Assembly (NCBI RefSeq): GCF_965363235.1
Contig: NC_134838.1
Span: 12,370,441 to 12,434,440, forward strand
DNA: 64,000 nucleotides
DNA from: Mytilus galloprovincialis
Taxonomy: Eukaryota > Mollusca > Bivalvia > Mytilida > Mytilidae
Reading direction: 5' to 3'
Both the position numbers and the translations under genes were made by a program. The notes beneath the pieces are model-generated. The model saw only the letters and a list, made by a program, of their open reading frames with translations. It ran no database searches and was not told where the DNA came from. Below are positions 11,501 through 22,200 of the stretch, piece by piece (position 1 is the stretch's first letter; each line of letters begins with the position of its first letter).

Positions 11501-12090
11501 TACATAAACTGTGATTTGCAAGACATACTGATGTAAATACACTGGGTACTGGCATTCGTCTATCTTTTCGGTATGAATATCAAGATAAATGTCAAATATG
11601 AATTACATAAATTTGTTCTTACTTATTTGGCACCAAAATGATTGTGTAATTTAAGTAATTAAATAAAAATAATAATAATGGTAAGAAACACAGTTGACTT
11701 ACAGCAATTTCACAGCGAAGAAGTCTACAGATAAATGAATAGTTCTCTTGGCTCCATGGTTTGGATATAACATTATTATTCATCACACATTGAATGTTTC
11801 AACTGTTAAACCCATGCTGCTTTTACAGGTATACAAAACGACAAATGGAGAAGGAAATAACTGTGGTGTATGTATTTCTCCTTTCATGGCCTGAAGACAC
11901 AGTTCTGAAATTAGGAGCACCAATCCCATCAAAGCAAACAGAGGTCAGCATGCTCGGTTATCCAGACAAATTTGTTTGGAAGGCTGGTCCAGGAGGCAAA
12001 GGAATTTATGTCACTATACCAATCATACCGTGGAACAAACTACCATGCGAATGGGCATGGGTACTTAAACTAACACATATATCAAATTAG
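2534..12090 (+). CDS. FUCA1-like: Alpha-L-fucosidase-like protein, GH29 (copy 1), 8 exons
   Basis: Coding exons: 2534-2880, 3548-3654, 4229-4359, 4710-4846, 9066-9163, 10490-10622, 11247-11417, 11829-12090. They join in frame to 461 aa, close to human FUCA1, with GT-AG sites throughout. Family role: hydrolysis of terminal alpha-L-fucose from glycans in lysosomes or as a secreted enzyme. A signal peptide occupies residues 1-20, ending SNA before KYTPDW. The GH29 barrel carries FGIFIHWG (His48), TSKHGEGF (124-125), WAD (Asp217, predicted nucleophile), NDRFG, CTDKF (Asp269) and KWENC (Glu282, classical acid/base position). A C-terminal beta domain starts near residue 375. Oddities: the usual SEW is GAW (Ala60) and the usual His-His is His-Gly (Gly125); both positions line the fucose pocket in known structures. 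Intron 4 is 4.2 kb because of retroelement insertions. The gene is intact; activity is uncertain. Confidence 0.95.
5037..6461. repeat. Inverted repeat arms (5037-5130 and 6368-6461)
   Basis: The 94-bp block at 5037-5130 on the plus strand is an almost perfect reverse complement of 6368-6461. Both carry the same piece of Penelope-like element (the MNQMWILK coding segment). The arms bracket the minus-strand element body, so the intron RNA could fold back over about 1.3 kb. Confidence 0.85.
5130..6465 (-). mobile_element. Penelope-like retroelement relic (reverse transcriptase portion plus 3' UTR)
   Basis: Translated on the minus strand, this shows [12 protein letters not shown] (an RT motif like FDVxxLYTNIP of Penelope-like elements), a segment [10 protein letters not shown] with the YIDD catalytic motif, then [25 protein letters not shown] and [11 protein letters not shown]. 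This order is typical of PLE reverse transcriptases. The 3' UTR covers roughly 5130-5426. No GIY-YIG endonuclease is visible. The copy is incomplete and broken. It lies antisense within intron 4 of fucosidase copy 1. Confidence 0.8.
6462..7145 (+). mobile_element. Second, internally deleted Penelope-like relic, opposite orientation
   Basis: This is the same family as the minus-strand relic to its left, now on the plus strand. RT motifs around 6500-6950 are followed directly by the 3' UTR (6958-7145), so the C-terminal RT part has been lost. The UTR block beginning CCTGAGATCACCCCTAGTTT is the reverse complement of about 5275-5305. The two relics form a head-to-head pair inside intron 4. The copy is broken. 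Confidence 0.75.
7675..7880 (+). repeat. Dispersed repeat family N (CCTTCAACAATGAGCAA), copy
   Basis: A block containing GATTGGCCATGAGACAAAT, then CCCTTCAACAATGAGCAAAA and GGTCCCGAAATGACG. It matches 44205-44400 and, more loosely, 17980-18200, 14010-14130 and 25045-25145. It is non-coding and of unknown class. Confidence 0.65.
7937..8829. mobile_element. Candidate non-autonomous element with AGGTCTTTCCAC ends and TGACCTTGACCTT blocks
   Basis: AAGGTCTTTCCAC at 7937-7949 is mirrored by GTGGAAAGACCT at 8818-8829. The right end is itself a perfect 12-bp hairpin with a 6-nt loop (8800-8829). Inside are two similar blocks, about 8060-8130 and 8343-8420, each with TGACCTTGACCTT followed by CAAAGACCCTAGG or a near match. 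I could not define a target-site duplication, so the outer boundaries are tentative. It lies in intron 4 of copy 1. Confidence 0.45.
9697..10000 (+). mobile_element. Penelope-like element 3' remnant
   Basis: The plus strand retains the C-terminal end of the same RT family ([20 protein letters not shown] region) and the start of its 3' UTR, with the block CTTCCGGAGCACCTGATTTC seen in the other copies. It is a short, broken remnant just downstream of exon 5 of fucosidase copy 1. Confidence 0.7.
10021..10145 (+). repeat. 27-bp tandem repeat, about 4.5 units
   Basis: The unit is GGTTTTGTGAGTCTTTGTTTACTTCTT (27 bp), almost identical in each copy. It sits between the Penelope-like remnant and a family E repeat tail, inside intron 5 of copy 1. 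The open frames across it on both strands (GFVSLCLLL and QNQEVNKDS repeats) simply reflect the period being a multiple of three. Confidence 0.9.
10220..10308 (+). repeat. Dispersed repeat family E tail (GGTCGGGTTGTTGTCTCTTT)
   Basis: The block runs from AGACCTGTTGGTGACCTTC to CACATTCCCCATTTCCATTC. It is shared with 21845-21950 and 27590-27665. Fuller copies begin with a GACGTC-ATTATC block and GGGGCCAGCTG. Class unknown. Confidence 0.7.
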
Positions 12091-12413
12091 ACTGACTTGT
12101 ATATGTCTTATCATTATTTTAAACTGGAAACGTGTATGAATCTTGGATGCATGTCACTCTTACAATTCAAAAGTGAGGTACTGTTTGTTTACCATTGGTA
12201 ACCTCTGAAACGTTTTCAAATGTGTCGTTTGTATGCTAACTACATATGTGCTCATAATTATCAGAGTGTGTTTTTAATCATCAGTAAGTGATCTTCAGAA
12301 ATATTTTATTTGCAGAGCTTCTTCTATGCCATATTCGTTTCAGTCTCCATATCAATTCAGATTGAACAAAAGCATATCCGTGTAGATCTGCCGATCTAAA
12401 TCAAACAGATGAT

Positions 12414-12419
12414 AATAAA
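12414..12419 (+). promoter_or_regulatory. Candidate poly(A) signal, fucosidase copy 1
   Basis: AATAAA lies 324 bp after the stop codon, inside a 3' flank that still aligns with the flank after copy 2 (12100-12420 against 24410-24780). It is the first canonical hexamer in that conserved flank. Usage is inferred. Confidence 0.4.
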
Positions 12420-12888
12420 GGATAACAACTTTAATCATTTGAAATTGATTAGATGGAGATATAGCCTTTCTTGTGTTTTATTGTGCAACATTCTACGGCG
12501 TGATAGACATGTTACGAAAACGTTGAATATTTGCAGGTTTAAATATTTACATATTCTTTGGAATGGAATGGTCACAACGAAACTTGGGCTTGAAATGGTT
12601 CAAAACAAAATGTGAAGTGGGCAAAAAAAATAAAAATCGTAAAAGAAACTAAAAACATTGTTTTCAAATGTATTCTTGTATGTTGTTTGATCTGAATATC
12701 TTATGTGTGTAAGCCTACAAACTTTACTCCTAGGTTGAATGATATTGACCATATATCAAACCTCATTGTGTTTGCTTGGTCTGTTAATTCTATAATCTAA
12801 GTTATACGGAAACCCCTACCATTAATCGTAGATGATAGACAACGCTAAAGCTGATTTCGACAGCTTCAACACTCTTTTATAAATGTTA

Positions 12889-13058
12889 TCAAATAAACTC
12901 ATCATAGATACCAGGATTAAATTTTGTGTTTACGCCAGATGCGCGTTTCGTCTACAAAAGACGCATCAATGACGATCGAATTCAAAAAAGTAATAAGGCT
13001 AAATAAAGTACGAAGTTGAAGAGCATTCAAGACCAACATTCCTTAAAGTTTTGCCAAA
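12889..13058 (+). repeat. Dispersed repeat family M, copy 2
   Basis: It begins CTCATCATAGATACCAGGAT and carries the GCGCGTTTCGTCTAC core and the AAGTTGAAGAGCATTC tail. It lies in the copy 1 to copy 2 intergenic region. Confidence 0.8.
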
Positions 13059-13179
13059 AAAAAAGCGAAGGTAATGTACTCCTGAGGTAAAAAAGCTTAT
13101 AATTTCAAAAATTCAAATGTTTTGTAAATAGTTAATTTATAAATATGACCATATCAAAGATAATAAATGTCAACAAAGA

Positions 13180-13401
13180 AGTGCGGACTACTGGGCTCAT
13201 TATACCCTCTGGGAATTAAAACTCCACCAGCAGTGGCATCGAACCAGTGGTTGTAAATAAACTATTCACAGATACCAGGACTGAATTTTGTATTTACGCC
13301 AGACGCTCGTTTCGTCTACAAAAGACTCATCAGTGACGCTCGAATCCAAAAAAGTCAAAAAGGCCAAATAAAGTACGAAGTTGAAGAGTATTGGGGACCA
13401 T
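13180..13401 (+). repeat. Dispersed repeat family M, copy 3 (extended 5' block)
   Basis: Besides the core, this copy keeps an upstream block (ACTGGGCTCATTATACCCTC through GTGGCATCGAACCAGTGG). The reverse complement of that block contains CTGGTTCGATGCC, which resembles a Pol III B box. The same block is present at about 27005-27080. Whether this makes it a SINE is untested. Confidence 0.7.
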
Positions 13402-13743
13402 AGGCATAAGAAAAAAAAGATTACATATACAAATTTTAAACCTATACATGTTAAACACTGTTTATATATTAAATACTGGTTAAAAAATTAACATGAAAAA
13501 ATGAGTAGATTATATATCACCAACGCAACTACGAGCATGTGCATCAGTATTTCAATAAAAATAACGTAAATTTTCAAACAGACTAAAGAAGCACAAATCC
13601 GACCGCTGTATACAAACAATTATCCTTTTGATAAAAATGTCAAAGGCATATACTGTATCATAAATGTATTATATAAAAATAAAAATATTTGGTTTGTTGT
13701 CAGTGTGACAACTATCTACTAGTTTTCAAATGTGGATATGTAT

Positions 13744-13842
13744 AGATTATTGTTGATCATCTCAACTCGATTGCTTTTCAAGTTTTCGCCGTACCGCCTC
13801 AAGCGGGAAAATCAATCTCGTTGAGATGACCAATGATAATCT
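13744..13842. repeat. Short fold-back (hairpin) element
   Basis: AGATTATTGTTGATCATCTC at the left is an imperfect inverted copy of the right end; the reverse complement reads AGATTATCATTGGTCATCTC. The loop region contains CGCCGTACCGCCTCAAGCGG. One arm recurs at 17400-17465 in intron 1 of copy 2. Such structures are typical of MITEs. No clear target duplication was seen. Confidence 0.65.
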
Positions 13843-14174
13843 GTTGATCGCTATTTTACCTATGACGACCAATTTCATGTCAGTTTCATTAGCAACGCCA
13901 CGTGCCTCCTTAGTTTCTAGCGATAATTTTCCATCTCAAGCGAGTAACATGATATGAAAAATTATCACAAAAAAAGATCAAAGGAAAAATGCACAAAATA
14001 GCGATAAAAGCAATTATAGACCCCGTACGACTTTCAACAATGGGGAAAAAACTTCTGTATAGTCAACATCAAATGGCCCCGACATTGAAAATGGAAACAT
14101 TACAATTTATGAAAAACAAATAAAACAGATATGAACAAATAGTTATATTTCAAAGTTTCACAAACTATATGTTA

Positions 14175-14460
14175 TATTGATAAACAAAGGCGACAGTACT
14201 ATACCTCTGTTCAAAATTCACTAATCGATTGATAGAAAACAAATTCGGGTTACAAACTAAAACTGAGAGAAATACATCAACTATCTAAGGAAAACAAAGG
14301 AACAACAGACACACTGAAGTACCGCAAACACCAACTACATAGAAACGAACTAATTGATAACAACTGCCATATTTATGACTTGGTACAGGACATTTTAAGA
14401 AAAATGGTTGGTTGAAAATTGCTAGCCAAACCTCTCGCTTCTATGGCATTTTTAACAAAA
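14175..14460 (+). repeat. Dispersed repeat family C, copy
   Basis: The block order is GGCGACAGTACTATACCTCT, ATCGATTGATAGAAAACAAA, GGAAAACAAAGGAACAACAG and GCTAGCCAAACCTC. It matches 16775-16960, 46155-46450 and 58972-59165. No protein is evident. Confidence 0.75.
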
Positions 14461-14559
14461 TATCACTAAAATGACATTACTATGTGACAAAAATACAGCA
14501 CAAGCAAGAACAGTCAGTACAGAGAAATGCACAAATAAATGAGATCATAGTCGTTACAA

Positions 14560-15445
14560 CATAGACCTGAAGAAAATTTTTATTCAAAGGATCGATGAGT
14601 TTATGTATACTTGAAACAGGAGATTTCTGTTTCAGTTGGTTTTGTTGAAAAATGATGTCATGAATGCAGATTCTGGTAAGTTCCAAACCATTGTCGTTGA
14701 AAGTTAAAAATTTTGAGAAAAAGGCTCTTTTAATATACAATAAGCTAAAACATCATGTGATGAGATTGCAAAACTTTTAGTTATTGATATTATTTATCAA
14801 CTGAACTTTAAATCATATTGAAAAAAACGAGTTCAATAGTATTGTAAAGCTTCAACAACTGAACGTGATGTTCGTAAGTGAATTTGTTACAAAATTAAAT
14901 ACATTTTTTTTCAATTTTGTTCTTTTTTTTCGTTTTACGTGGCATTTTTCAGAAAAAGAAAAAATCTAAATCAGAAAAAAAATGAGAAAAAGGGCTTAAC
15001 TATATATAAACGTAAACTACGTTGGTACGGATGATAAACTACATTTTATAGCTACAGTTCCATCGCTGAAAAATATTTGTATATGTAACATGACCATTAA
15101 ATGTTTTGAAATTTAAAAAAAAATTACGATCATGTCTGAATGACATAATTAGATTCAAAATGTATTTTATATGGCTAACATTGCAGATGTACATAGAAAT
15201 TGACTATCAATTGAATTATGATAAAAACCCTTTTAAATAATTATCTGATGTTTGATGTAATCTTCTACCTGGTGGTTTTATATTGACGGATTAGTGATTG
15301 CCTTACTCCACATCTACACAAAAAGGCTACTGATCGCTACTTCGCGGCGATAATGGTTTAAAAAATATGCTAAATAACGATAGTTGAAAATATCTGAACT
15401 CTATAGAATTGTACTGACTGTAAGTGCACTGTTTTAATACGTTTG
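14560..15445 (+). mobile_element. Degenerate LINE-like relic shared with 25985-26670
   Basis: The stretch aligns in pieces with 25985-26670 downstream of fucosidase copy 2: the GTTTATGTATACTTGAAA block, ATGTGATGAGATT, ACTACATTTTATAGCTACAG, and TTCTACCTGGTGGTTTTA near the end. In the better preserved copy the last segment resembles a LINE C-terminal motif (SAGVLWNHLPGDFRK). Its position after both copies suggests it was already beside the gene when it duplicated. This copy is interrupted by unrelated sequence. Confidence 0.45.
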
Positions 15446-15483
15446 TCTCGTGACTTTATATATTTTCTCCGTTTTTTTTTATG

Positions 15484-15999
15484 ATTACCTGTTGAAATAA
15501 TTAATATGGGGACGAAGTCCCCTATTACAGTGGAAAATTCAATAAAAAAAAATAAAAAAAAAAAAATCGGGAAAATTTCCAGAATTTTTCATTGTACTAA
15601 TGAACTCAAAATCGTTCAATTTTTTTTTTTTTGTCGCGTTTTTTAATTTCCGGATCTGCGCAGAACACATAACTCTACTTCCTTCTTCCGGTCTTGTTGT
15701 CGTGAGACTTTGATAAGTCTAGTAAAATATAAGAACTCAAGGAACACAATGCCAATATTTCATTTTTAATCATTCTTTGTCTTTGATATGAATAAACGTT
15801 AGGCCTACAGTACCTAATGCATTGCGTTTCTATGTTTACATTGAACATGACGTCATAACTTAAATAACGTCACAAGTAAAATCCCTAACAACAGAACCAA
15901 AATCGGAAACGTTACGGTATTTCCGTATCTTTTTTTTAACAAATATTTAAATTACAAAAAAAATAATTTAAACAAACTTCGTCCCCATTCACAGGTAAT
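15484..15999. mobile_element. MITE with ATTACCTGT ends and GGGGACGAAG subterminal repeats
   Basis: The left end ATTACCTGT (15484-15492) is inverted as ACAGGTAAT (15991-15999). Next inward, GGGGACGAAG (15508-15517) is inverted as CTTCGTCCCC (15977-15986). The interior is AT-rich with no frame. It lies about 230 bp upstream of copy 2's start, so it could influence that promoter. Confidence 0.75.
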
Positions 16000-16191
16000 G
16001 CCTGCCTCATATTAAGCTGCATTTTTATGCTTATCAATTTTTGATCGAACTGTAGTAAGAAAACTTCTGTAAAATATATTTATTTATCGATTATATGTAT
16101 TTCCCTTATAAATAATTGTGAACTATAACCAGTTCTACGCTCTAAAGATTTTAACATTAAAAAGGTAGTTCAATACAATGGGACTGTTTTT

Positions 16192-16228
16192 CCATGTGAT
16201 AAATCATGTGAGCTTTTAAATTGTAAAA
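16192..16228 (+). promoter_or_regulatory. Conserved proximal promoter / 5' UTR block of fucosidase copy 2
   Basis: CATGTGATAAATCATGTGAG, then CTTTTAAATTGTAAA, ends at the ATG. One exact TCATGTGA is at 16204-16211; the upstream one is CCATGTGA. Weaker similarity to copies 1 and 3 extends about 120 bp further upstream, through TTATTTATCGATTA and TTCTACGCTCTA. Confidence 0.6.
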
Positions 16229-19200
16229 ATGGCGATTCACTGGTTGTTGATATTCTTTTGTTGCATAGGATTACATTTTAGTAGTGCAAAATATACTCCT
16301 GATTGGGAGTCTTTGGATTCAAGACCTTTACCTAAATGGTATGACGAAACCAAATTTGGAATTTTCATAACTTGGGGTGTTTTTGCTGTTCCAAGTTTCT
16401 CCTCTGAATGGTTTTGGCCACACTGGAAGTCAAAAAACCCAAATCATGATATTGTAAATTTCATGAAAAGGAATTACCGACCTGATTTTACGTATGCTGA
16501 CTTTGCTGCAGACTTCACAGCAGAATTTTTCGATCCAGATGAATGGGCAGATATATTCAAAGCATCTGGAGCAGGGTAAGACGTAATCTCATAATGTGGG
16601 AAATACAGAAATATCATCGACTTAATAGGCATGAAAAAACCGCTATCAGTTGTATAGCATATACATTTAAAGTACAGCTTAACTGGGCATCAACAACATG
16701 TAAAAGAGGATATGAAAAAAAAAGTTTTTGAAATTTTGAATAACTTTCTCAAACTTGTATTCTGTATTTCATCCAAACTTGGACACAAAAAAGGCAACAG
16801 TAGTATACCGCTGTTCGAAAGTCATAAATCGCTTGATAGAAAACAAATCCGGGTTACAAAATAAAACTGAGGTAAACACATCAAATATAAAAGGAAAACA
16901 ACGAAACAACAGAAACACTTAAGTGCAACAAAAAATCAAAGCGACAGAAGCTTGTTTATGATCATAAGATAGTACCCAGAAGTAAAGTAAAACAAAATAT
17001 CCTGTATATCCGTATTTTACTTATAAATGGACTTTTTCTGCAATTAATTAACATTATCGCTATTTTACGAAATTGCCTTTGATCTTACAGACTTATAACT
17101 TTCTTTCTCATTACAGTTGAGTGATATGAAAAATTATTGCTTGAAACTAAGGGAGCATGTGCCCGTTGTCAATGAAAAGTAAAATCACAAAAATACTGAA
17201 CTTAGAGGAAAATCAATTCGGAAAGTTCATAATAGCATGGCAAAATCATATAACAAAACGCATCTAAAACGAATGGACAAGAACTGTCATATTCCTGACT
17301 TGGAAAATGCATTTTCAAATGTAGAAAATGGTGGATTAAACCTGGTTTTATAGCGCTAACCCTCTCACTTTAACAACGTCGTCATATGTAAAATAGCGAT
17401 AAACAGATTTTTATTGTTCATCTCAACTCGGTTGCTTATCTTACTTTCGCCGTACCGACTCAAGGAAATTACTGTATCTAGAGGAATATTTTTAATAACA
17501 TTCCCCCCATTTTTGTTGAGCCTGCGACTAAAAGCAAAAGTAGGCGAGACACTGGGTCTTTCGGAACCTTTACACATTTCTTTTTTTACTGTTTTTACAA
17601 AACTTCAACTTATAACCAACTTCCAACGCCATGGATCAAAAAAAAGAAAAAGACCTACAGTACACAAAACACTAAATACTGATCAAAACAAACCCCATCA
17701 AATATTTGGCGGGATTGTAGTAACGAGATTTGGAAAATATCCGTCGTGGCCGTTGATTTGAAAAAAGATTTAAATACTATGTTGTTTAAATCTATGGTAA
17801 AAATGTATTTTTTGCGATTTTTAGATATGTTGTTTTTACAACTAAACATGGTGGAGGATTCCCCAACTGGCCATCGTCTCATTCTTTTAACTGGAATGCA
17901 AAAGCAGTAGGACCAAACAGAGACATTGTTGGTAGGAAAACGCTTCTTTATGGTATAACCAGAAGACATGTCAATATATCTAGTAGATATAAGAAGATGT
18001 TGTATGAGTACCAATGAAACAAACAACTCTCCATTCAAGTCACAATTTGTAAAAGAAAAACAATTATAGGTCAAAGTACGGTCTTCAACACGGAGTCTTG
18101 GCTCACACCGACCAGTAAGCTATAAAGGGCTCCAAAATATGACTAGTGTAAAACCATTCAAACAAGAAAACCGGTGTCCTAAATAGATACCGACCTTTAC
18201 CCTTACCCGAAACAATAGTGTAACAGTACAACATATAAAGACACACTATAAATATCAATTGAAAAGGCTTAACTCAATTAAAAGACATATAAACTAAGTG
18301 AACGTACACTTAATGAATAAACTTGATCTATGACACAAGGTAAATACAAAATCAATAAAGAAAGGGGTGGATAGATAAAGGCAACAGTAGTATACCGCTG
18401 TGAAAAGTTAGATGATTACAAAAAGTAAACCATTACCTTGAACAAATAACCTTGCCGCCATATAGAAAATTGTAAGCAGGTTAAAGAAAATAATTTTGTT
18501 GTCAGGTGGAGCACGAAAAATATTTTGTATCTATTACAAAATAAATAATTTTGTTGTTCATAGTACGAGAAGCAGAAGTTTGTATGTCCCACATGTTGTA
18601 TCTTCACATTAAGCTGTAATCAGGTTAGAAGAGCCTGCGTCGATAATTATTTGATAGAGGGCAATTCCAATTACACCAAAACAAAAGGCCGGATAACAAA
18701 GTTATAAATTTAGGCTATAGGTATCCTTCAATGCATTATTGTTTACGAAAAATTACATAATGTTCATAACTGCATCAACATAGTCTTCAAACGCAATGTA
18801 TAGCGTATAATAACATTTTGATTTAATGGTTATGTGTAAAGTTGTTGATAAATTTTTCAATTATACCATAAAGACTCTTTATATATTCAAACTGCATTCG
18901 GTTCAGCAATAGGAGAAATAGGTCCAAACTCTTTCACTGAAATTAACAATCAAATGTTATCGTATGTTGTTACTAGAATACGAATCCAATACAAAAAAAG
19001 CGTTAAGTTATTATGTCCGACCTAAGTGCATTATGTTTTGGTCTGTGCGTACGTTCATTGGTTCGTCCGTCCATTCGTCCGTCTGTTCATCCGTCAGTCC
19101 GTCTATCCTCCTATTTTTTTATGAGTCCAATCAAATTGAAACTTAGTACACATATTCCCTATGATATGATAGATTTTTGACGGTCCACTGAAAATATGAA

Positions 19201-22200
19201 ATGATAGAGCGAGTACGACATCCGTGTACTATAGACACATTCTTTTTTTTATATGTTTTTTACATTCAGGAAATTGGTGAAGATGGCATATCTTTGATAC
19301 CACACCTTAATACCGACTATCGGTTCTGCAGCTGCAATAGGTAACACAGATGAACATCTGATGACAAGATTTGAAAATGTATTGCTTAACAATATTAATC
19401 AGAACAGCCGAAAACTAACTTGATGTACACGATAAAACTATCTATTGTTTTAATGGCAATCGGAATCACAGTTCCTATATATTTTTTTCCAAAATTTAAA
19501 TAGTATAACCCTTAATTATAAGGTATAAAGTCTACAGCTGACATGTGATTTCTAGCGCTGCAGATATAAAGTATAACGCTTACAACAGGAGATATTTAAA
19601 GAATATAATTGTTATTTTCAGGCGATTTGGCTGAAGCGATAAGAAACAGAACGGATATAAAGTTTGGAACATACTATTGTCTTTCAGAATGGTTTAATCC
19701 ACTCTATCTAAAAGATAGGGATTCAAATTTCACTACCACGGATTTTGTAAAGGTATATTATATTATTGTGTCTTTATGTAAGTGGTTATCTTAGGTACAA
19801 GGATTGTAATTTAATAAGCCAGACGCGCGTTTCGTCTACACAAGAGTCATCAGTGACTCTCAGATACAATAGTTATAAAGCCAAACAAGTACAAAGTTGA
19901 AGAGCATATATAAGATTTATGTTTCATATAACAAAACAATAAGCGTGTATGAAGGGCATACAACGAATGTACAAATTCCCTTAAGCATGATTATACATTT
20001 ATATGGGTTGCTAAACCAAGTAATGTTGCATTTCGACCATCAAGCTCTCTATTAAAATTCAGTCTGAAAACTTGGTATCATAATGACTCCATTCTGCATG
20101 GGCATGTGATTTGTTTCAGTACCTTTTTAAAAAGCATACGCCCCCCAATGGTTTAAAGTTCAAGCAAATCAAGTCATTCTGTAATTATTCAGGGCAATAT
20201 TAACCTTTGTGTTTTATTTTATAAAACTATTCATCTTATCAAACTAATCTTTTATACTTTTTTTTAAGACAAAAGCCATGCCAGACCTTTATGAATTAGT
20301 AAGCAAATATAAGCCAGAAATTGTATGGGCAGACACGGTGGATAATTTAGGACCTGCCTCATACTGGACATCAAAAGAATTTCTTGCTTGGTTGTACAAC
20401 GAAAGGTAATCTTAAAATCTTGACTCCTCATTGGTTATTATGAAATGTGTTTACGCTTGGTTTATAATGACCATTCATTCTTATGTTTCACCTCATTTAA
20501 CCTTGGCTATGCAGATAAATGTGATAATATAGCTCTTAACTTTTCAACGTATTTATTCATACATTACTTTCAAATATTTGGATTTTAACGTTCCTTTTAA
20601 AGGTAAACATAGAAAAATGCGTCGGACGCAATACATTTTAAATTTATTTCCATTTGTTATAATGACCATAACAAAAGTAAAAACAAATATGTTGTATTGG
20701 GAAGGTATAAATCATACTCTATAAAACTGATTCAACCAACAATTCTATTTGAAACTCACAAAATCATTTGTAACCGAAATTTGAAAAAATGACTGGGACA
20801 GTTTGCTATTACGATGAATGTTCTTGTATTGAAGATACAAAGATGTCTGAAACCGCATAAATGTCATTTAAACATTTACGCCATCAGTGATTTACTTTTT
20901 TATTTGATATTCAAAAGGGGCGTGTGTGCAGACCATAAATTGATTAACCCCCTTTTTCCATGTCTGTACGTAGTAAATCAAGTCTGGTTCATTGTTGATG
21001 TTTCTTGTTCGTACTAAAAAAATTCCAGATGATTCCGGGTGGTTGTGGTGGTTGTTGTTGTCTGTGGTATTGTCAATACTGCTTTGGATCCCTTTTTTCA
21101 ATTTTTCACTCGTTTATCTTATCGAATTTGATGCGACTGTCATACGAGTAAGAGGTTCAGCTAGCTGTAAAACCAAGTTATCCCACCATTTTCTACTTTT
21201 GAAAATGCCTGTACCACGTCAGGAATATGACAGTTATTGTCCATTCGTTTGGTGTGTTTTATCATTTGATTTTGCCCTTTGATTAGGGACTTTCCGTTTT
21301 GAATTTTCCTCGGAGTTCAGTATTTTTGTGATTTTACTTTTTACTTACAGTCCAGTTAAGGATACTGTTGTTACAAATGACCGATGGTGTCAAGAATGTT
21401 TTTGTAAACATGGAGGCTTCAAGACCTGTTCAGATAGATTCAATCCAGGTTAGTGTTTATATGGTAATTGTGACTGTTTTATCTCAGTTTTTTGGCAGAT
21501 AGTATCGGTACACATGTATCATGGTGCTACGAGTGTAAATTCCAACTAGAAATGTTGCCGTTCGGTAGGATTGCACTGCAAAAACATAATATTTTGTCAA
21601 TGAGGGGTGAGTGGTGTTTAAATATTTGACAAAAGGAAACGAAATATGGAATCCAATAGCTTTCTTCAATACCAACAGCAATAGTGATATTGAAGAATAA
21701 AAAAAACGCAGGTAGGAAAAATGCATTTTTAATTTTAGTTTCTTGTGTATAATTCGGAGTTTAGTATGACGTCCATTATCACTTTACTAGTATACATATT
21801 TTTAAGGGGCCAGCTGAAAACCGCCTCCTGGTGCGGGAGTTTCTCGCTACATTAAAGACCCATTGGTGGCCTTCGGCTGTTGCCTGCTCTATGGTCGGGT
21901 TGTTGTCGCTTTGACACATTCTCCATTTCCTTTCTCAATTTTATATCGTATAGTCGGCTATAAAAGGCCCGACTTAACAATACTTTTTTCCTGTTTTGTA
22001 TAAATTATCTTACGAAACATAAGTATAAGTTGTTGCAATTTCTGTTTTTCGATGTTACTAAAAGAGGGGCGAATAAACCTAGAGAGACAGTCAAACTAAC
22101 ATATAATTAGATATAGATAAATACAAAGAACTAATTATAATGCACCGTATACAAATTAATTGAATATGGTCATTTTAAAATTTTCTTTTGTTCAACTTTT

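Noticed and set aside
13180-13260. Possible tRNA gene because of the TTCGATGCC B-box-like stretch
   Set aside because: No cloverleaf, acceptor stem or anticodon arm could be drawn around it.
19040-19100. CGTCCGTCTG runs as a possible CRISPR-like array
   Set aside because: They are simple tetranucleotide-type repeats within a dispersed eukaryotic repeat, with no spacers.
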